Assembly (NCBI RefSeq): GCF_027172205.1
Contig: NC_070617.1
Location: forward strand, 1,619,501-1,683,500
Reading direction: 5' to 3'
Length of the DNA stretch: 64,000 bases
Source: Podarcis raffonei
Lineage: Eukaryota > Chordata > Lepidosauria > Squamata > Lacertidae
Positions within the stretch are counted from its first letter, which is position 1, and each line of letters opens with the position of its first letter. Made by a program: the position numbers and the translations under genes. The notes under the pieces were generated by a model. It was not told where the DNA came from and made no database searches. It worked only from the letters and a program-made list of their open reading frames with translations. Below are positions 53,966-64,000 of this stretch, one piece after another.

Positions 53966-55105
53966 ATTTATTAATTTTTTTGCATCCCCCCTTTTCCTTT
54001 TTTTAAAAATTGGTTCTCACATATTACATTACAATACAGATGTACCAAAGCCAACACCATTTCCTCCCCATACATTTACATTTCTATTTCCTCAATCCAT
54101 CATATTATTCTTTTCTCCTTCCTCCCACTTCACTCCGCCCCCACTCAATGTCCTCCACATTATACAATTTACAATAATCTTTGCATTCTACAACCTTCTC
54201 AAATCATCTATATATTCCCTTACTAATTTTTCTTCTGTCCAGTACTTCACATTTTAATCTAGGCATATTAGCATAGCTTTTTTTGAGCAATATTTTGCCA
54301 TATATTCATCAAAGCATTTCCACTCCTTTTAAATTTTTTGATTCGACTGATTTATTATAGCAGTTAATTTTGCCAAAATTAAATATTCATTTAGGTTACA
54401 AATCCATTCCTCCTTTGTGGGTATAATTTGTGACTTCCACCTAGCAGCAATCATTATTCTAGCAGCTGTACTTGCATATAGAAAAATTCTCTCCCCCTGT
54501 GGTATCTTATCATCTATCAATCCAAGGAGATATGTTTCTGGTTTCTTTGTTATTGATATTTTCAACATCTTCTTTGGTTCTTTGTGGAAGGTAAAGGTAA
54601 AGGGACCCCTGACCATTAGGTCCAGTCATGGCCTACTCTGGGGTTGCGGTGCTCATTTCGCTTTATTGGCTGAGGGAGCCGGCATACAGCTTCTGGGTCA
54701 TGTGGCCAGCAGGACTAAGCCGCTTCTGGTGAACCAGAGCAGCGCACGGAAACGCCGTTTACCTTCCCGCCGGAGCGGTACCTCTTTATCTACTTGCACT
54801 TTGACGTGCTTTTGAACTGCTAGGTGGGCAGGAGCAAGGACCGAGCAACGGGAGCTCACCTCGTCGCGGGGATTCGAACTGCTGACCTTCTGATCAGCAA
54901 GTCCTAGGCTCTGTGGTTTAACCCACAACGCCACCCACTTCCCGTTCTTTGTGTACTACTATCCAAAATTTCTTATTTTACTCACACCTCCACCACATAT
55001 GTATTGTTGTTCCTATTTCTCCAACACATCTCCAACAGAGGTTGGATTTCAATTTGTATATCTTTGCCAACTTAACCTTACATTTTGCTACTGTGCTATA
55101 TCTCA
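53966..55105 (-). mobile_element. L1 ORF2 3' fragment, antisense, interrupted by a SINE
   Basis: The minus strand encodes PKKMLKISITKKPETYLLGL and LYASTAARIMIAARWKSQ, typical L1 ORF2 C-terminus. The element resumes after the SINE at 54588-54942. It extends to within about 15 bases of the TM exon acceptor of gene 3. Confidence 0.7.
54588..54942 (-). mobile_element. Squamate tRNA-derived SINE nested in L1
   Basis: Full-length reverse copy with 'tctttg' words at both sides. Nested inside the antisense L1 fragment. Confidence 0.8.
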
Positions 55106-55119
55106 ACGGACTCTTACAG

Positions 55120-55225
55120 GTAGTCAGCAGAGACTCTGGTGGATGATCTGCCTTCCCATCAGCTTCATTTTAATTCTGGCATGTTCTGTAATAATATGGA
55201 AGAGGAAATACATATTTAAAAAGAG
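55120..55225 (+). CDS. Gene 3 exon 4: transmembrane segment
   Basis: Acceptor 'cggactcttacag'. The phase-1 frame gives GSQQRLWWMICLPISFILI then LACSVIIWKRKYIFKKR, a membrane span followed by basic residues. Length is 106, against 108 in genes 1 and 2. The donor (aaagag|gtagg) therefore leaves phase 2 instead of phase 1, which would shift the frame of the next exon. The upstream 15 bases and the polypyrimidine tract adjoin an inserted L1. Confidence 0.8.
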
Positions 55226-55473
55226 GTAGGAACATCTCTATTAATCTGTGACTATGGAATTTCCTCCCTGTTCATATAAGTCATAGAAGTCTTTTGACGC
55301 ATGTGTTACTCTTATTTCTTCACATGATGATCTTATTCACTGTTTATTTGAATTTTAATACTGAATGATATATTGTTTTTAAACATGTCATATACTACAT
55401 AGGTAATTTTAAGTTGAACAGTATATACATCTGCCTAATAAGCAAACAACGTGTTTCATTTTACACTCTGCAG

Positions 55474-55560
55474 AAATTGCCTCCACAATTCCAGAGAACC
55501 AGCACTCTCCTGCATCACAACAGACAATGAGGAACGTCCCCAAAGTTGGGCATGAGCAGG
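55474..55560 (+). CDS. Gene 3 exon 5: tail exon
   Basis: Acceptor 'cactctgcag', donor gcag|gtgagatgag. Read in phase 1 it gives (E)IASTIPENQHSPASQQT then MRNVPKVGHEQ, which aligns with the tail exons of genes 1 and 2. In the phase left by the 106-base TM exon it reads (R)NCLHNSREPALSCITTD and then ends in a stop. The exon may therefore be skipped or frame-shifted. No ITSM is present. Confidence 0.5.
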
Positions 55561-56212
55561 TGAGATGAGTGTGGAACTGAATGAAAGGAAGGTGACTTGA
55601 TATAGCAATGGGAGTGTTTCATTTGTTTGGGGGCCACTTAATGCTTATAAAATTATTAACACATTTTTTAAAAAAATAAAATAAAAAGCAGGTTACAAAA
55701 TGGTGAGAGTATTAAGCCACAACCTCACCTACCTCCTAATCAACCCATTGATAAGGGTTGCACTCATTTTATTTATTGCATATATTGTATTTCCAGCCCA
55801 ACTTTTTTGCCAAAGAGCTCAAGGTGAAGTAAGTGGCTCTCCCTCTCGTCACTCAATCTGTGAAGTGGATTATATATTATTATAAAATTTATATACCACC
55901 CTATAACCAGAGGTCTCAGGCCGGTTCACAGAAAAGATCATGAAATAGAAAATCAAAATAAGAACGATAACCCAATAACACCCCCCTCAAGGCACTGAGA
56001 GGCTATGACTGGCCCCCAAGGACACAGTCAGTGAGGTTCATGGTCAAGTGGGAGGATTTGAACTCTGACCTCCCAAGTCCTAGTCTGACACTAAAACCAC
56101 TTTACCACACTGGTTCTCTTAGAGAAGCCATAATTTAAGAAATCTCATGTTAAGGGTAATGGCTTATGATCAAAGCAATACAGTATTTATTTATTTAACC
56201 ATCCATCTAGAC

Positions 56213-56350
56213 CAGCAGTTCTCAACCTGTGGGTCCCCAGATGTTGTTGGACTACAGCTCCCATCATCCCTGAGCTCTTGCCTTGCTAGCTAGGGGTGAT
56301 GGGAGTTGTAGTTCAACAACATTTGGGGACCCACAGGTGGAGAAAGGCTG
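56213..56350. mobile_element. hAT-like MITE with 8-bp duplication
   Basis: Starts CAGCAGTTCTCAACCTGTGG and ends 'cccacaggtggagaaaggctg', inverted termini. It is flanked by atctagac (56205-56212) and atctaaac (56351-56358), one mismatch in eight. No coding capacity. Confidence 0.8.
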
Positions 56351-56362
56351 ATCTAAACTAAG

Positions 56363-56481
56363 GTTACCAGATTTTTTCCAATGAATCTGGGGACACTTTT
56401 CAACTTCAATGGATTTTTTATGGGGACTGATTTGTAAATCCGGGGACTGTCCCCGAGAAACAGGGACGTCTGGTAACCTTA
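56363..56481. mobile_element. Small palindromic MITE, third copy
   Basis: Ends 'ggttaccagat' and 'tctggtaacc'; same family as 28446-28568. Confidence 0.6.
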
Positions 56482-56912
56482 ATCTAGACCCTTTTTTAAA
56501 AAAACCCTCAAATCCTCTTTAAAGAGTTCCTCGTTAGGCTGTTACAGGCTACTCTGAGACCCCCCACATTCAGTGCTTATGGTCAGACATGAGGCAGAAA
56601 TTTCCACAAGCATTTCTTCATGTTCTGGCAGTAAAAGAAATGCAACAATAATAACCATGTGCATAGCCGTGGGGAGGGGGCAGTTGCTCCCCTCTAAACC
56701 AAGTAACTAAATAAAAAACCACTTAACTAAAAGTAGAAATAATCAGAGTATTTGAAACTGAAATGCTCACTGAGGTCATGTGAATGTTGTTGTGGAGCAA
56801 CTGGAAACCCAACTGAGCAATAGACAGAACTAGACAGAGGAGGATGACAGACAGGATCATGCCCTGATAATGCACAGAATGACAAAGGATTTTTGTTTTT
56901 GTTTTCCTACAG

Positions 56913-57129
56913 TGGAGGAACAAGGACATTGCCTCTGAGTATGTGCAGAGTGTTTTTGAAACCTTTCTCTGCTCTCACTCCTGCTTCCTGTCCACAACAA
57001 CACCCCCTTCCCAGAACACCGGAACCACACGGCATACAGAGAAAGAAAGGCCTTTTATATGAAGAATTGAAGGGGGGAGCATGCAAAGGGGAGGCTGTGG
57101 CTTTGATGTTTGTTTGTCTGAGCAGGTAA
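56913..57129 (+). CDS. Gene 3 candidate last exon with an ITIM-like LLYEEL
   Basis: Acceptor 'ttttgttttcctacag'. The frame that follows the phase-2 TM exon directly (skipping exon 5) runs GGTRTLPLSMCRVFLKPF... to a TAA at 57127-57129. It contains KGLLYEELKGG, which fits the ITIM pattern (I/V/L/S)xYxx(L/I/V). The alternative frame following exon 5 in phase 0 reads WRNKDIASEYVQSVFE and ends earlier. No homology to known tails is recognised, so this is a prediction from phase and motif only. Confidence 0.3.
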
Positions 57130-57189
57130 CACCGAGCCAGCCTATAAAGAGGATTGCTGAGGAACACTGAGGCACTTGAGCTCTCATAG

Positions 57190-57819
57190 CAGGGGTTTTA
57201 CAATGGCTGCACTGGTTGCAACTGGTTGCCCGCAGACTGTCTCGCCAGAGTGGCGCATGCTCTAGTTATCTCCCGCTTGGACTACTGCATTGCACTCTAC
57301 GTGGGGCTACCTTTGAAGGTGACCCGGAAACTGCAATTAACCCAGAATGTGGCAGCTAGACTGGTGACTGGGAGCGGCTGCCAGGACCACATAACACCAG
57401 TCTTGAAAGACCTACATTGGCTCCCAGTACGTTTCTGAGCACAATTCAAAGTGTTGGTGCTGGCCTTTAAAGCTCTAAACGGCCTTGGTTCAGTAGACCT
57501 GAAGCAGTGTCTCCACCCCCATTGTCCAGCTTGGACACTGAGGTCCAACTCCGAGGGCCTTCTAGCAGTTCCCTCGCTGCGAGAAGTGAGGTTACAGGGA
57601 ACCAGAGAGAGGGGGCCTTCTCAGTAGTGGCGCCCGCCCTGTTGAATGCCCTCCCTTCAGATGTGAAGGAAATAAGCAGCTATCCTGTCTTTAAAAGACA
57701 TCTGAAGGCAGCCCTGTTTAGGGAAGTTTTAATATTTAATGCTGTATTGTTTTAACACTCGATTGGGAGCCGCCCAGAGTGGCTGGGGAAACTTAGCCAT
57801 ATGGGCAGGGTATAAATAA

Positions 57820-57869
<50 letters not shown>

Positions 57870-57870
57870 A
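57190..57870 (+). mobile_element. L2/CR1-clade LINE 3' portion
   Basis: The frame 57226-57438 reads ARVAHALVISRLDYCIALY and NVAARLVTGSGCQDHITPV. The 3' end 'gggcagggtataaataaa' runs into (AAT)n at 57815-57868. Confidence 0.8.
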
Positions 57871-58460
57871 ACTTTGTTTCTGGGCACAATACATGATATT
57901 CAGTTAGTGTTGAAACTGATGGAGACCCCAAATTTCTGAAAGAGTGGCTTCTTCCCTACAGACCCTCCCAGGTGTTAAGGTCAGCAGAGGGCGCCCTGTT
58001 GACAGAAGGGATGTCCAATAATTCCAGTGGAGACAGAGACAGAAGAAGAAATTGCTGGCTTCCACTTCTTTGTCCCATGTCTGGAATGGAGAGCAATTCA
58101 TTGAATATAACCAGGAGAAACGATTTGCAATTGATTACGGTTCTTTCCTCATTTGCATTGTGTTCCTCTTGCATTGAAAGGATTGGGGTCAGAAAACGTA
58201 ACGACTTAATGCAATTACGAACGTTACGTTACCAGCAGTGAGACAGTGTAGTTTTGGGTGGAAGATGAACGGCAGTGGAACGGAAATAGTGGTGCAGGCG
58301 ATAAAGACGAGGCAGGAAGGAAAAGGATGTCTTCCTGCATTCCCACTTGGCAGTTCCACCACTCTCAGAAGCTCAGTGGGTGGTGATGTAGGTGAGCCCC
58401 GTTCTATATGGCAGCCCCTGAACTGCAGAACTCCTTTCTGCACTAAAGTGTGCCTTAGCA
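57871..58460. other. Intergenic sequence, no gene seen
   Basis: Short open frames on both strands are unrecognised. The stretch is followed by an (ATTT)n tract at 58463-58497. Confidence 0.4.
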
Positions 58461-58462
58461 CC

Positions 58463-58497
<35 letters not shown>

Positions 58498-58547
58498 GTA
58501 AGTACACCGCCCTATACCTGCAGGTCTCAGGATGGTTCACAAGATAA

Positions 58548-58803
58548 ATAGAGAGCCAATGTGGTATAGTGGATAAGAGTGGTGGACTTGTAATCTGATG
58601 AACTGGGTTCGCTTCCCCGCTCCTCCACCTGCAGCCGCTGGGTGACCTTGGGCCAGTCACACTTCTCTGAAGTCTCTCAGCCCCACTCACCTCACAGAGT
58701 GTTTGTTGTGGGGGAGGAAGGGAAAGAAGATGGTTAGCCGCTTTGAAACTCCTTCGGGTAGTGATAAAGCGGGATATCAAATCCAAACTCTTCTCTTCTT
58801 CTA
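58548..58803 (+). mobile_element. Sauria SINE, near full length
   Basis: Starts gagagccaatgtggtatagt, has a B box 'gggttcgcttcccc', and ends in 'gcgggatatcaaatccaaac' with a short (CTT)n tail. This tRNA-derived family is characteristic of squamates and is the best single clue to the organism. Confidence 0.85.
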
Positions 58804-59367
58804 AATAGCTTTGCTGCATAGCTTCATACGCAGAAGATGCATGACTTTCTCCAGGTCTTCCACGGAGAAGTTATTTTGTTTCATACCATCTACCACTTTG
58901 CTTGACTCTGTGCTGCTCCACTCTGCCTTGAACAGTTTTGGGTTTTATTGGCTTTTATGTCTTAATACGCTTTTGGTGATCTGTGTTATGTTTTACAATC
59001 TATTTATGTACCCTATTTTTTACACTGGTTTATGCTTTAGTTGAAATGCATTTTGATTTATTTATTTATTTTTGTATTCTGCAACATTTTTGTATTTTCG
59101 TGTCCAGAACCTGGTGTTGGTTTTATTTTGTATGGTCTAAGCTGCTTTGTGGAATTAGATATATATATATATATATAAAATGTTGAATGAAGCTAAGCGA
59201 TTTCATTTATAACCACCCCAAAACTGCACACATGCAGTCACACGTTCCTAACAGATACAGTTCAGATGCACACATCAGACAATCGCTTAACACAAATCCT
59301 TAACAATGGGATAGACAGGGAAACAGAAACACTGCTAACACAAACAATGAATCAGGCAACCACAAAG

Positions 59368-59368
<1 letters not shown>
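58804..59368. other. Intergenic sequence, no gene seen
   Basis: A/T-rich with a (TA)n tract at 59158-59177. Confidence 0.5.
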
Positions 59369-59402
<34 letters not shown>

Positions 59403-59412
59403 GCACACACAA

Positions 59413-59460
<48 letters not shown>
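59369..59460. repeat. Compound (CT)n(CA)n(GA)n microsatellite
   Basis: A CT run, then CA, then about 20 GA units. The CT and GA blocks are complementary and could pair as a hairpin around the CA block. Confidence 0.95.
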
Positions 59461-59462
<2 letters not shown>

Positions 59463-61519
59463 GGAAAATCTCATATTCTGAGCATCCTTGCAGTTCTGCC
59501 ACTTCCTTCTGCTGTGGGCTGGTTGCAACAGCAACAGAAAACAAACTGGGTTGATGGTTTCCAGAGAACCAGAAAGTACAGATAAATGTGTCGAAAGGCA
59601 ACCAAGGGAGCCGACTCTTGTGTCCACAGCCTGGGACTCCTAGAAATAAGAACATGGACTCAGATGATGCTTTACTAGGTGAAGAAGTCTTGGAGTTACT
59701 TCCTGGCTGTCACTGTCACCTCTGTATCCGGCAGCAATTTGGGCACAGAATGAGATGCTGTGGGGGCACCAGACAGGAAACTGGGTTCCGGTTAGGGCTA
59801 AGAGATGGCAGTGAAAGATAAGGAGAACAGTGTGTCTGAAGTGGTGGGACAAGGATGCCCAGAAGAACCTCCTGGACCACCAGGGCCTGTAGGGCCAGAG
59901 CTTAGACCCTCATGGACATCTTTTCCTGCACCAGAAGAAACCAGATGCCTTCAGCTGCACATCATCAGTCCAGGAGAGCCCCAGGAGGTAGGCTATGGAG
60001 TGAAGGAGGAGCTCCCATCTTCAGGCTAGTGGGTTGGCTGCACTGAAGTTCTCACAAGGCAGCAGAGGCATAAAGGCCTCAGTCTCCTCTCCTCTTTTGT
60101 TGGAGAAAGGTGCTTGCTCTGAGCTGTCTGTGGTCCTGCAGCCCTTTCCTGCTTTTCCTGTGAGTTCTGGAATCAGACTGGTGGTCTTCCTCCTCCTTCC
60201 TCCCTCCCATCTGCCCTAGAGGCATCACCAATCATTTTGGTCTTGTAGATAGATTTTCTCCAGTGGGCAGAATACATACATGCTGCAACTGATTAGTTAT
60301 TTTGGTTCATTTATATTCCGATTCACATTTCAGCAGAAACTCTAAGCAGTTTAAGGTTCCCAACGACAAAGGAATCAATGCCAGCAATACAATAGAAGTC
60401 CCACATTCAAAACCAAGTGATGCTCATCATCATTCCACAATTCAAACAATGTAGTTAAATAAATATCATTAAACCATGTATAACGAAGAACCATGGAAAA
60501 AAATCACATAGAAAACATCAAAATATAGCAAGATACATCAAAATGCAATGTAACAGCGAAATATTTCATCATTGATTTTAATTATTTTTGAATGTTTCAA
60601 ACAGCTGTTTTTAAGCTGCTATGATTGATAAATTTATTACTTTACTCTTGTTTGTAAACCCACTTTGAGTTGTTGGGTTGTTTTGGGGTTTTTTTTCTCA
60701 ATTAAGTAGTATATAAATTTTATGAATTTGAATATTTTTGAAATCCATAAATATTACTCCCAAATAACAACCATGTAATGCAATCACTGAACCCGCTCAC
60801 ACTACACAAAACTAGTCTCATCACACAACCCCCCACTATTCACAACCATTTTGGTTTACAATAGAATAGAAATATAGTACTTCTTAGAAGCCTACTTTCG
60901 GGGGGGGAAGGGGCTTTTGGATATCTGTGCACCCACAGACACCTGTGTTAACACAAGTACAAAGCACTGCAGTGATGGTGGTGCTGTGAAAATAGTAAGT
61001 TATCAGCTGTGAATTTCTGTTTGTGGAGGCTTCTGGGGGACATTGTCCCTACCTTGGGTTCAGGAGACCATTCCTCAAAGGTCTCCATATGCCTCTCCCA
61101 CTGCTATACCTGTGGGAAGGTAGGAAGTTTATCCTGGGCTCACTTCCACACCCTGACCTCCTTTTTTCAACACTCCCCTAGTTTCTATTTTTACCTTCAA
61201 TTGATCATTTCTTAATGTACAGATCCAGAATGCGCCACATGGTAGCCTGGGTCTAGTTTTCTGGTTTCAGCTGGACTTGGAGGGGTGGCTTGTTGAGCAG
61301 CAGTGATCACAAACATCCCAGGGGAAACCAATAAGAAAAAGGGGTGGTGCCTTTGCCTTCGGCCCAACCCAGAAGGGTTGACCCCAAAGGGACAAACCCC
61401 TTTGGTGGGCTCTATGTCAGCCACACCGGACACGACTCCTCACCGCCTCCTCTAAAGAAACAAGCGAGCAGCAAAGGATTTGTGTGCAGTGGGAGAGTTC
61501 TCCACACCCGAGGCCAGAG
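59461..61519. other. Region upstream of gene 4, no gene recognised
   Basis: Frames at 59588-59821 and 59805-60029 (proline-rich PPGPPGPVGPELRP) have no acceptor or relative that I recognise. The last few hundred bases probably hold the gene 4 promoter and 5' UTR, but no core element is clear. Confidence 0.4.
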
Positions 61520-61592
61520 ATGGCTGTGTTGCGCGCTGGCAAAAGTCTCCAGACCCTTCTTCTATGCTGCACATTAATCTGCTCCTATTCTG
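61520..61592 (+). CDS. Gene 4 exon 1: signal peptide
   Basis: ATG in the context ccagagATGg, 73 bases, donor tctg|gtaagt, phase 1. The peptide begins MAVLRAGKSLQTLLLCCTLI and ends CSYSG, a clear leader. The length is identical to gene 3 exon 1, and it splices in frame to the IgV exon 1.9 kb downstream. Gene 4 lies outside the segmental duplication and is the most divergent receptor in the window. Confidence 0.85.
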
Positions 61593-63501
61593 GTAAGTTG
61601 ACCAAGGCTTGCTAAAGCCTTAACACATCGGAATTTTGATGGGGAGTGGGTGTTGAAGGAGGAAACCAGAAATGTATGTTTCCATGCTTTGCAAAGAGGA
61701 GATAGACACTTATCAGCTCCATAGCCGCAAGGAGTAACCACGACTTCAGCTTCTGTTCTTTGATCACTTGTAAACCTTTGACAATGGAGCTGTGAAGGTG
61801 GAGACCTTTGGTGAATCAAACATCTATTGCTGGAGGAAAAAAGCGAATAGGATGAGGAAAGGCAAGTTGAATGGGCTAGAAATCAGGGGTGGGCTTAGCT
61901 GTAGAGTCAGCAGTTTATTGTAAAGCTTGTGTTTCTTTAATTATGCAATATATAAAACTGCACGACTGATAGTTCCCAACCTTTCTCTCTAATTGCGGGG
62001 AAATAAAGATGACACAGTTGTAGAATCTTGTTAGATAGAAACATCTTCAGTTTGGCCGAGAAGAATCTTACTAATCTGTCTTTTTAGTTCATTTTCAAGA
62101 ACAGAACTATGGTTGGGTTTCTTTCTAAGCCTCAAGTCTATAGCAATAAAAATATATTATCTTACTGGGTTGAATGAATGAATGAATGAATAACAATAAA
62201 AATATATAATTTGCATTACAAAACATAATATTATTGAAATACTTTGACTTTTCCAAAATGGTAGACCCAGCTTTAATTCCTACCCATCCATGGCCTCTGA
62301 GAAAATCCTCTTGAATTTGAATAGACAAAAGGGGTCCCTTTTCCAAAATTCTACTTAGCAAATTTTGCAATCTGGTTCTTAAAATTGAAAGGTTCTCAAA
62401 TAGCCCCACAACATATAAAATAAAAAATCACAATTAAGTAGAACTCTGAGCAGCAAATATGAAATAAACAGCTGCATCAATAAAAGCAGCATTTTTAGTT
62501 CTTTCATGAAATATATTTGAGTGGAAACATGGCAGTTAGAGGTGGAGGAAGAACTCTCCTTTGCTAGGAAATTGTGATTAAAGTCACAAGTGGTTGATCC
62601 TGCACGTTTTATTTCTACTTCCATGGTTCACATGGATCAAACTCCTCACATGTAAATAGCAGGATCTAATCAGATTTGTTTTCCTCTCAAGCACTGAAAT
62701 TAAGAGCTGTCCTCTAGGATGTCATTAGTGAGTTTGATTCGCTTTACTGACTCTCCCTGTTTGTAGCTCGCTTTGTTTTCATAATTGCAGAATTGACATG
62801 CTTTGTCCTGAGTCCTGACTACGGTTCAGTCTCAATAGTAGGAAATCACATGGGAGCTAAATCTTTCTGGATGTAGAGAGGATAATGATTCAGCTATCAT
62901 ATAGAGCTGAGCTGGAGGACTCTTTTGGAAGGTACAATTGGCTCGAAAACATAACAGCATTGCTATAAATGCCCTGCAATTTTTAACTCACTGCACTGAC
63001 TTCTAGTTCATTTCTGTGCTGTTGAAAGAGTTCTAGCTATTTCACTGATGGCATCAACTTCAAATGACAAAGTTTTTAATTCAGATAAGTGCTTCCCAAA
63101 GTTTTTTGGGCCAATGCCGCTTGGTTCCAAAAATTCATCCGCAGTGCCCTCTACACCATAAAAAGCATCATTCAGAATAATGATTTGCATGATGTAGAAA
63201 ATAAGGGAGATAATAACACTACAACATTCAAAACAGTAACAATTAATTACACCTTTATTCAAAATCTAATTAAAACTACTTCAGCAATTCAACAATGATT
63301 TAGAATCATAGAACTGTAGAGTTGGGAATAGTTGTTTACAGAACTTCAGAATCTAGCAAAGAGCTTATGTAAATACCAAGATTTACTAAGAATACAGAAG
63401 ATTATGGGCTTGATTCTGGGCTTCCTGTACGCATCAATGCAGTAGACATATGATTGATTTGCCACCTTTTCCATTCTTTTTCTCTTTTCCTTAAAAAAAA
63501 G
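61593..63501. other. Gene 4 intron 1
   Basis: A/T-rich; contains a small (GAAT)n tract near 62172-62190. No repeat family is confidently recognised, in contrast to the introns of genes 1-3. A 'gaatcatagaactgtagag' word near 63302 resembles a common sauropsid repeat end. Confidence 0.5.
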
Positions 63502-63843
63502 GTGCTGTAAGCAACTCATCACAGAATCAGACCCTGCATCAGGTGAGCGGGATCCTGGGACGATCCGTCTTGCTTCCTGCCAATGTCTCATCAGCAGAAC
63601 GATGGGCCTTCATTGAGTGGAACTTTCAGTGGAACGGCATAAGGGTGCAGATTGCTAAGTTCAGGAAACAGAAGCTGGAGCGGCCAGATCCAAATGACAG
63701 GTTTGGGCAGAGGATAGAAATTGCCAATGAATCCACACTGAGGATCAAAGATCTGGAGATGGAGGACAGTGGAATATATGGAGTTCGTGTGACATTCAGT
63801 ACAGGAACGTTGAAAGATCATAAACTCTGCCTCACTGTATATG
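63502..63843 (+). CDS. Gene 4 exon 2: SLAM-family IgV domain
   Basis: Acceptor 'ccttaaaaaaaag', donor tatg|gtaagt, phase 1-1, 114 codons. It starts GAVSNSSQNQTLHQVSGILG and ends LCLTVYG. Family marks are VSGILGRSVLLPANV, the strand C tryptophan FIEWNF, RFGQRIEIANESTLRIKDLE and EDSGIYGVRV. The B-F cysteines are absent. The 39-bp repeat is absent, as in gene 3. The acceptor is preceded by a poor, A-rich tract, but the exon length and frame support this start. Confidence 0.88.
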
Positions 63844-63988
63844 GTAAGTAATTATTTTGCCATCCTCATCTGTTTCTTGTGGAATTGGCCGTAGGAAGGG
63901 ACGGAGGAGTGCTGGTTCTATCAAGTTACTGGCATTCTTGGGGAAAGGGGCACAGAGGATGTGTCTTTTTTCATATGTTTTTCAACAG

Positions 63989-64000
63989 AGCCGATCCCAG
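63989..64000 (+). CDS. Gene 4 exon 3, first bases of the C2 domain
   Basis: Acceptor 'tatgtttttcaacag' followed by agccgatcccag, phase 1, reading EPIP. This matches the EPVP opening of the C2 exons of genes 1-3. The exon continues beyond the window. Confidence 0.7.

Noticed and set aside
57127-57171. VTPSQPIKRIAEEH as the last exon of gene 3
   Set aside because: It follows an AG and is in phase 0 after exon 5, but is only 14 residues long, has no motif, and depends on a frame the TM exon does not supply.
59588-60029. Proline-rich frames as exons of a separate gene
   Set aside because: No splice sites or relatives recognised, and the two frames overlap in different phases.

Overview
The window looks like a squamate reptile genome, probably a lizard. 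It carries RTE-BovB LINE ends, a Sauria-type tRNA SINE, at least a dozen copies of a second tRNA-derived SINE, L1 and L2/CR1-clade LINEs, hAT-like MITEs and long AAT, GATA and CTTT microsatellites. There is no sign of bacterial gene organisation. Genes are split into exons, so most long open frames are repeat-derived or chance.

The genic content is a tandem array, all on the + strand, of SLAM/CD2-family immune receptors. Each has a phase-1 signal-peptide exon, an IgV exon without the canonical cysteine pair, a C2 exon with four cysteines, a transmembrane exon and tail exons. From left to right: the last tail exon of an upstream member with an ITSM (gene 0, 1.56-1.67 kb); gene 1 (10.5-18.1 kb); a 5'-only relic, gene 3a (24.6-29.4 kb); gene 2 (36.7-45.0 kb); gene 3 (48.9-57.1 kb); and the first exons of gene 4 (61.5 kb to the window end).

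Most of the window is one tandem duplication. Unit A (about 3261-29562) and unit B (about 29563-50788) are near-identical apart from later insertions and deletions. The junction at 29562 joins intron 2 of a gene 3-like copy to sequence equivalent to position 3261. This explains why gene 3a has only exons 1 and 2 while gene 3 is complete. Comparing the units gives empty and filled sites for an L1 ORF2 fragment (unit B), an ORF1-only L1 derivative (unit A), a TA-flanked DNA transposon (unit B) and a solo LTR (unit B).

Genes 1 and 2 are unusual. Their IgV exons use a GC 5' splice site and carry an internal 39-bp direct repeat. Their first exon has lost the ancestral start codon. Their tails end early without an ITSM. 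Between them the IgV exon has changed about three times as much as the C2 exon. The array therefore seems to mix an ITSM-bearing receptor (gene 0), short-tailed receptors (genes 1 and 2) and relics. Coordinates of repeats are approximate to within tens of bases unless target-site duplications are stated.
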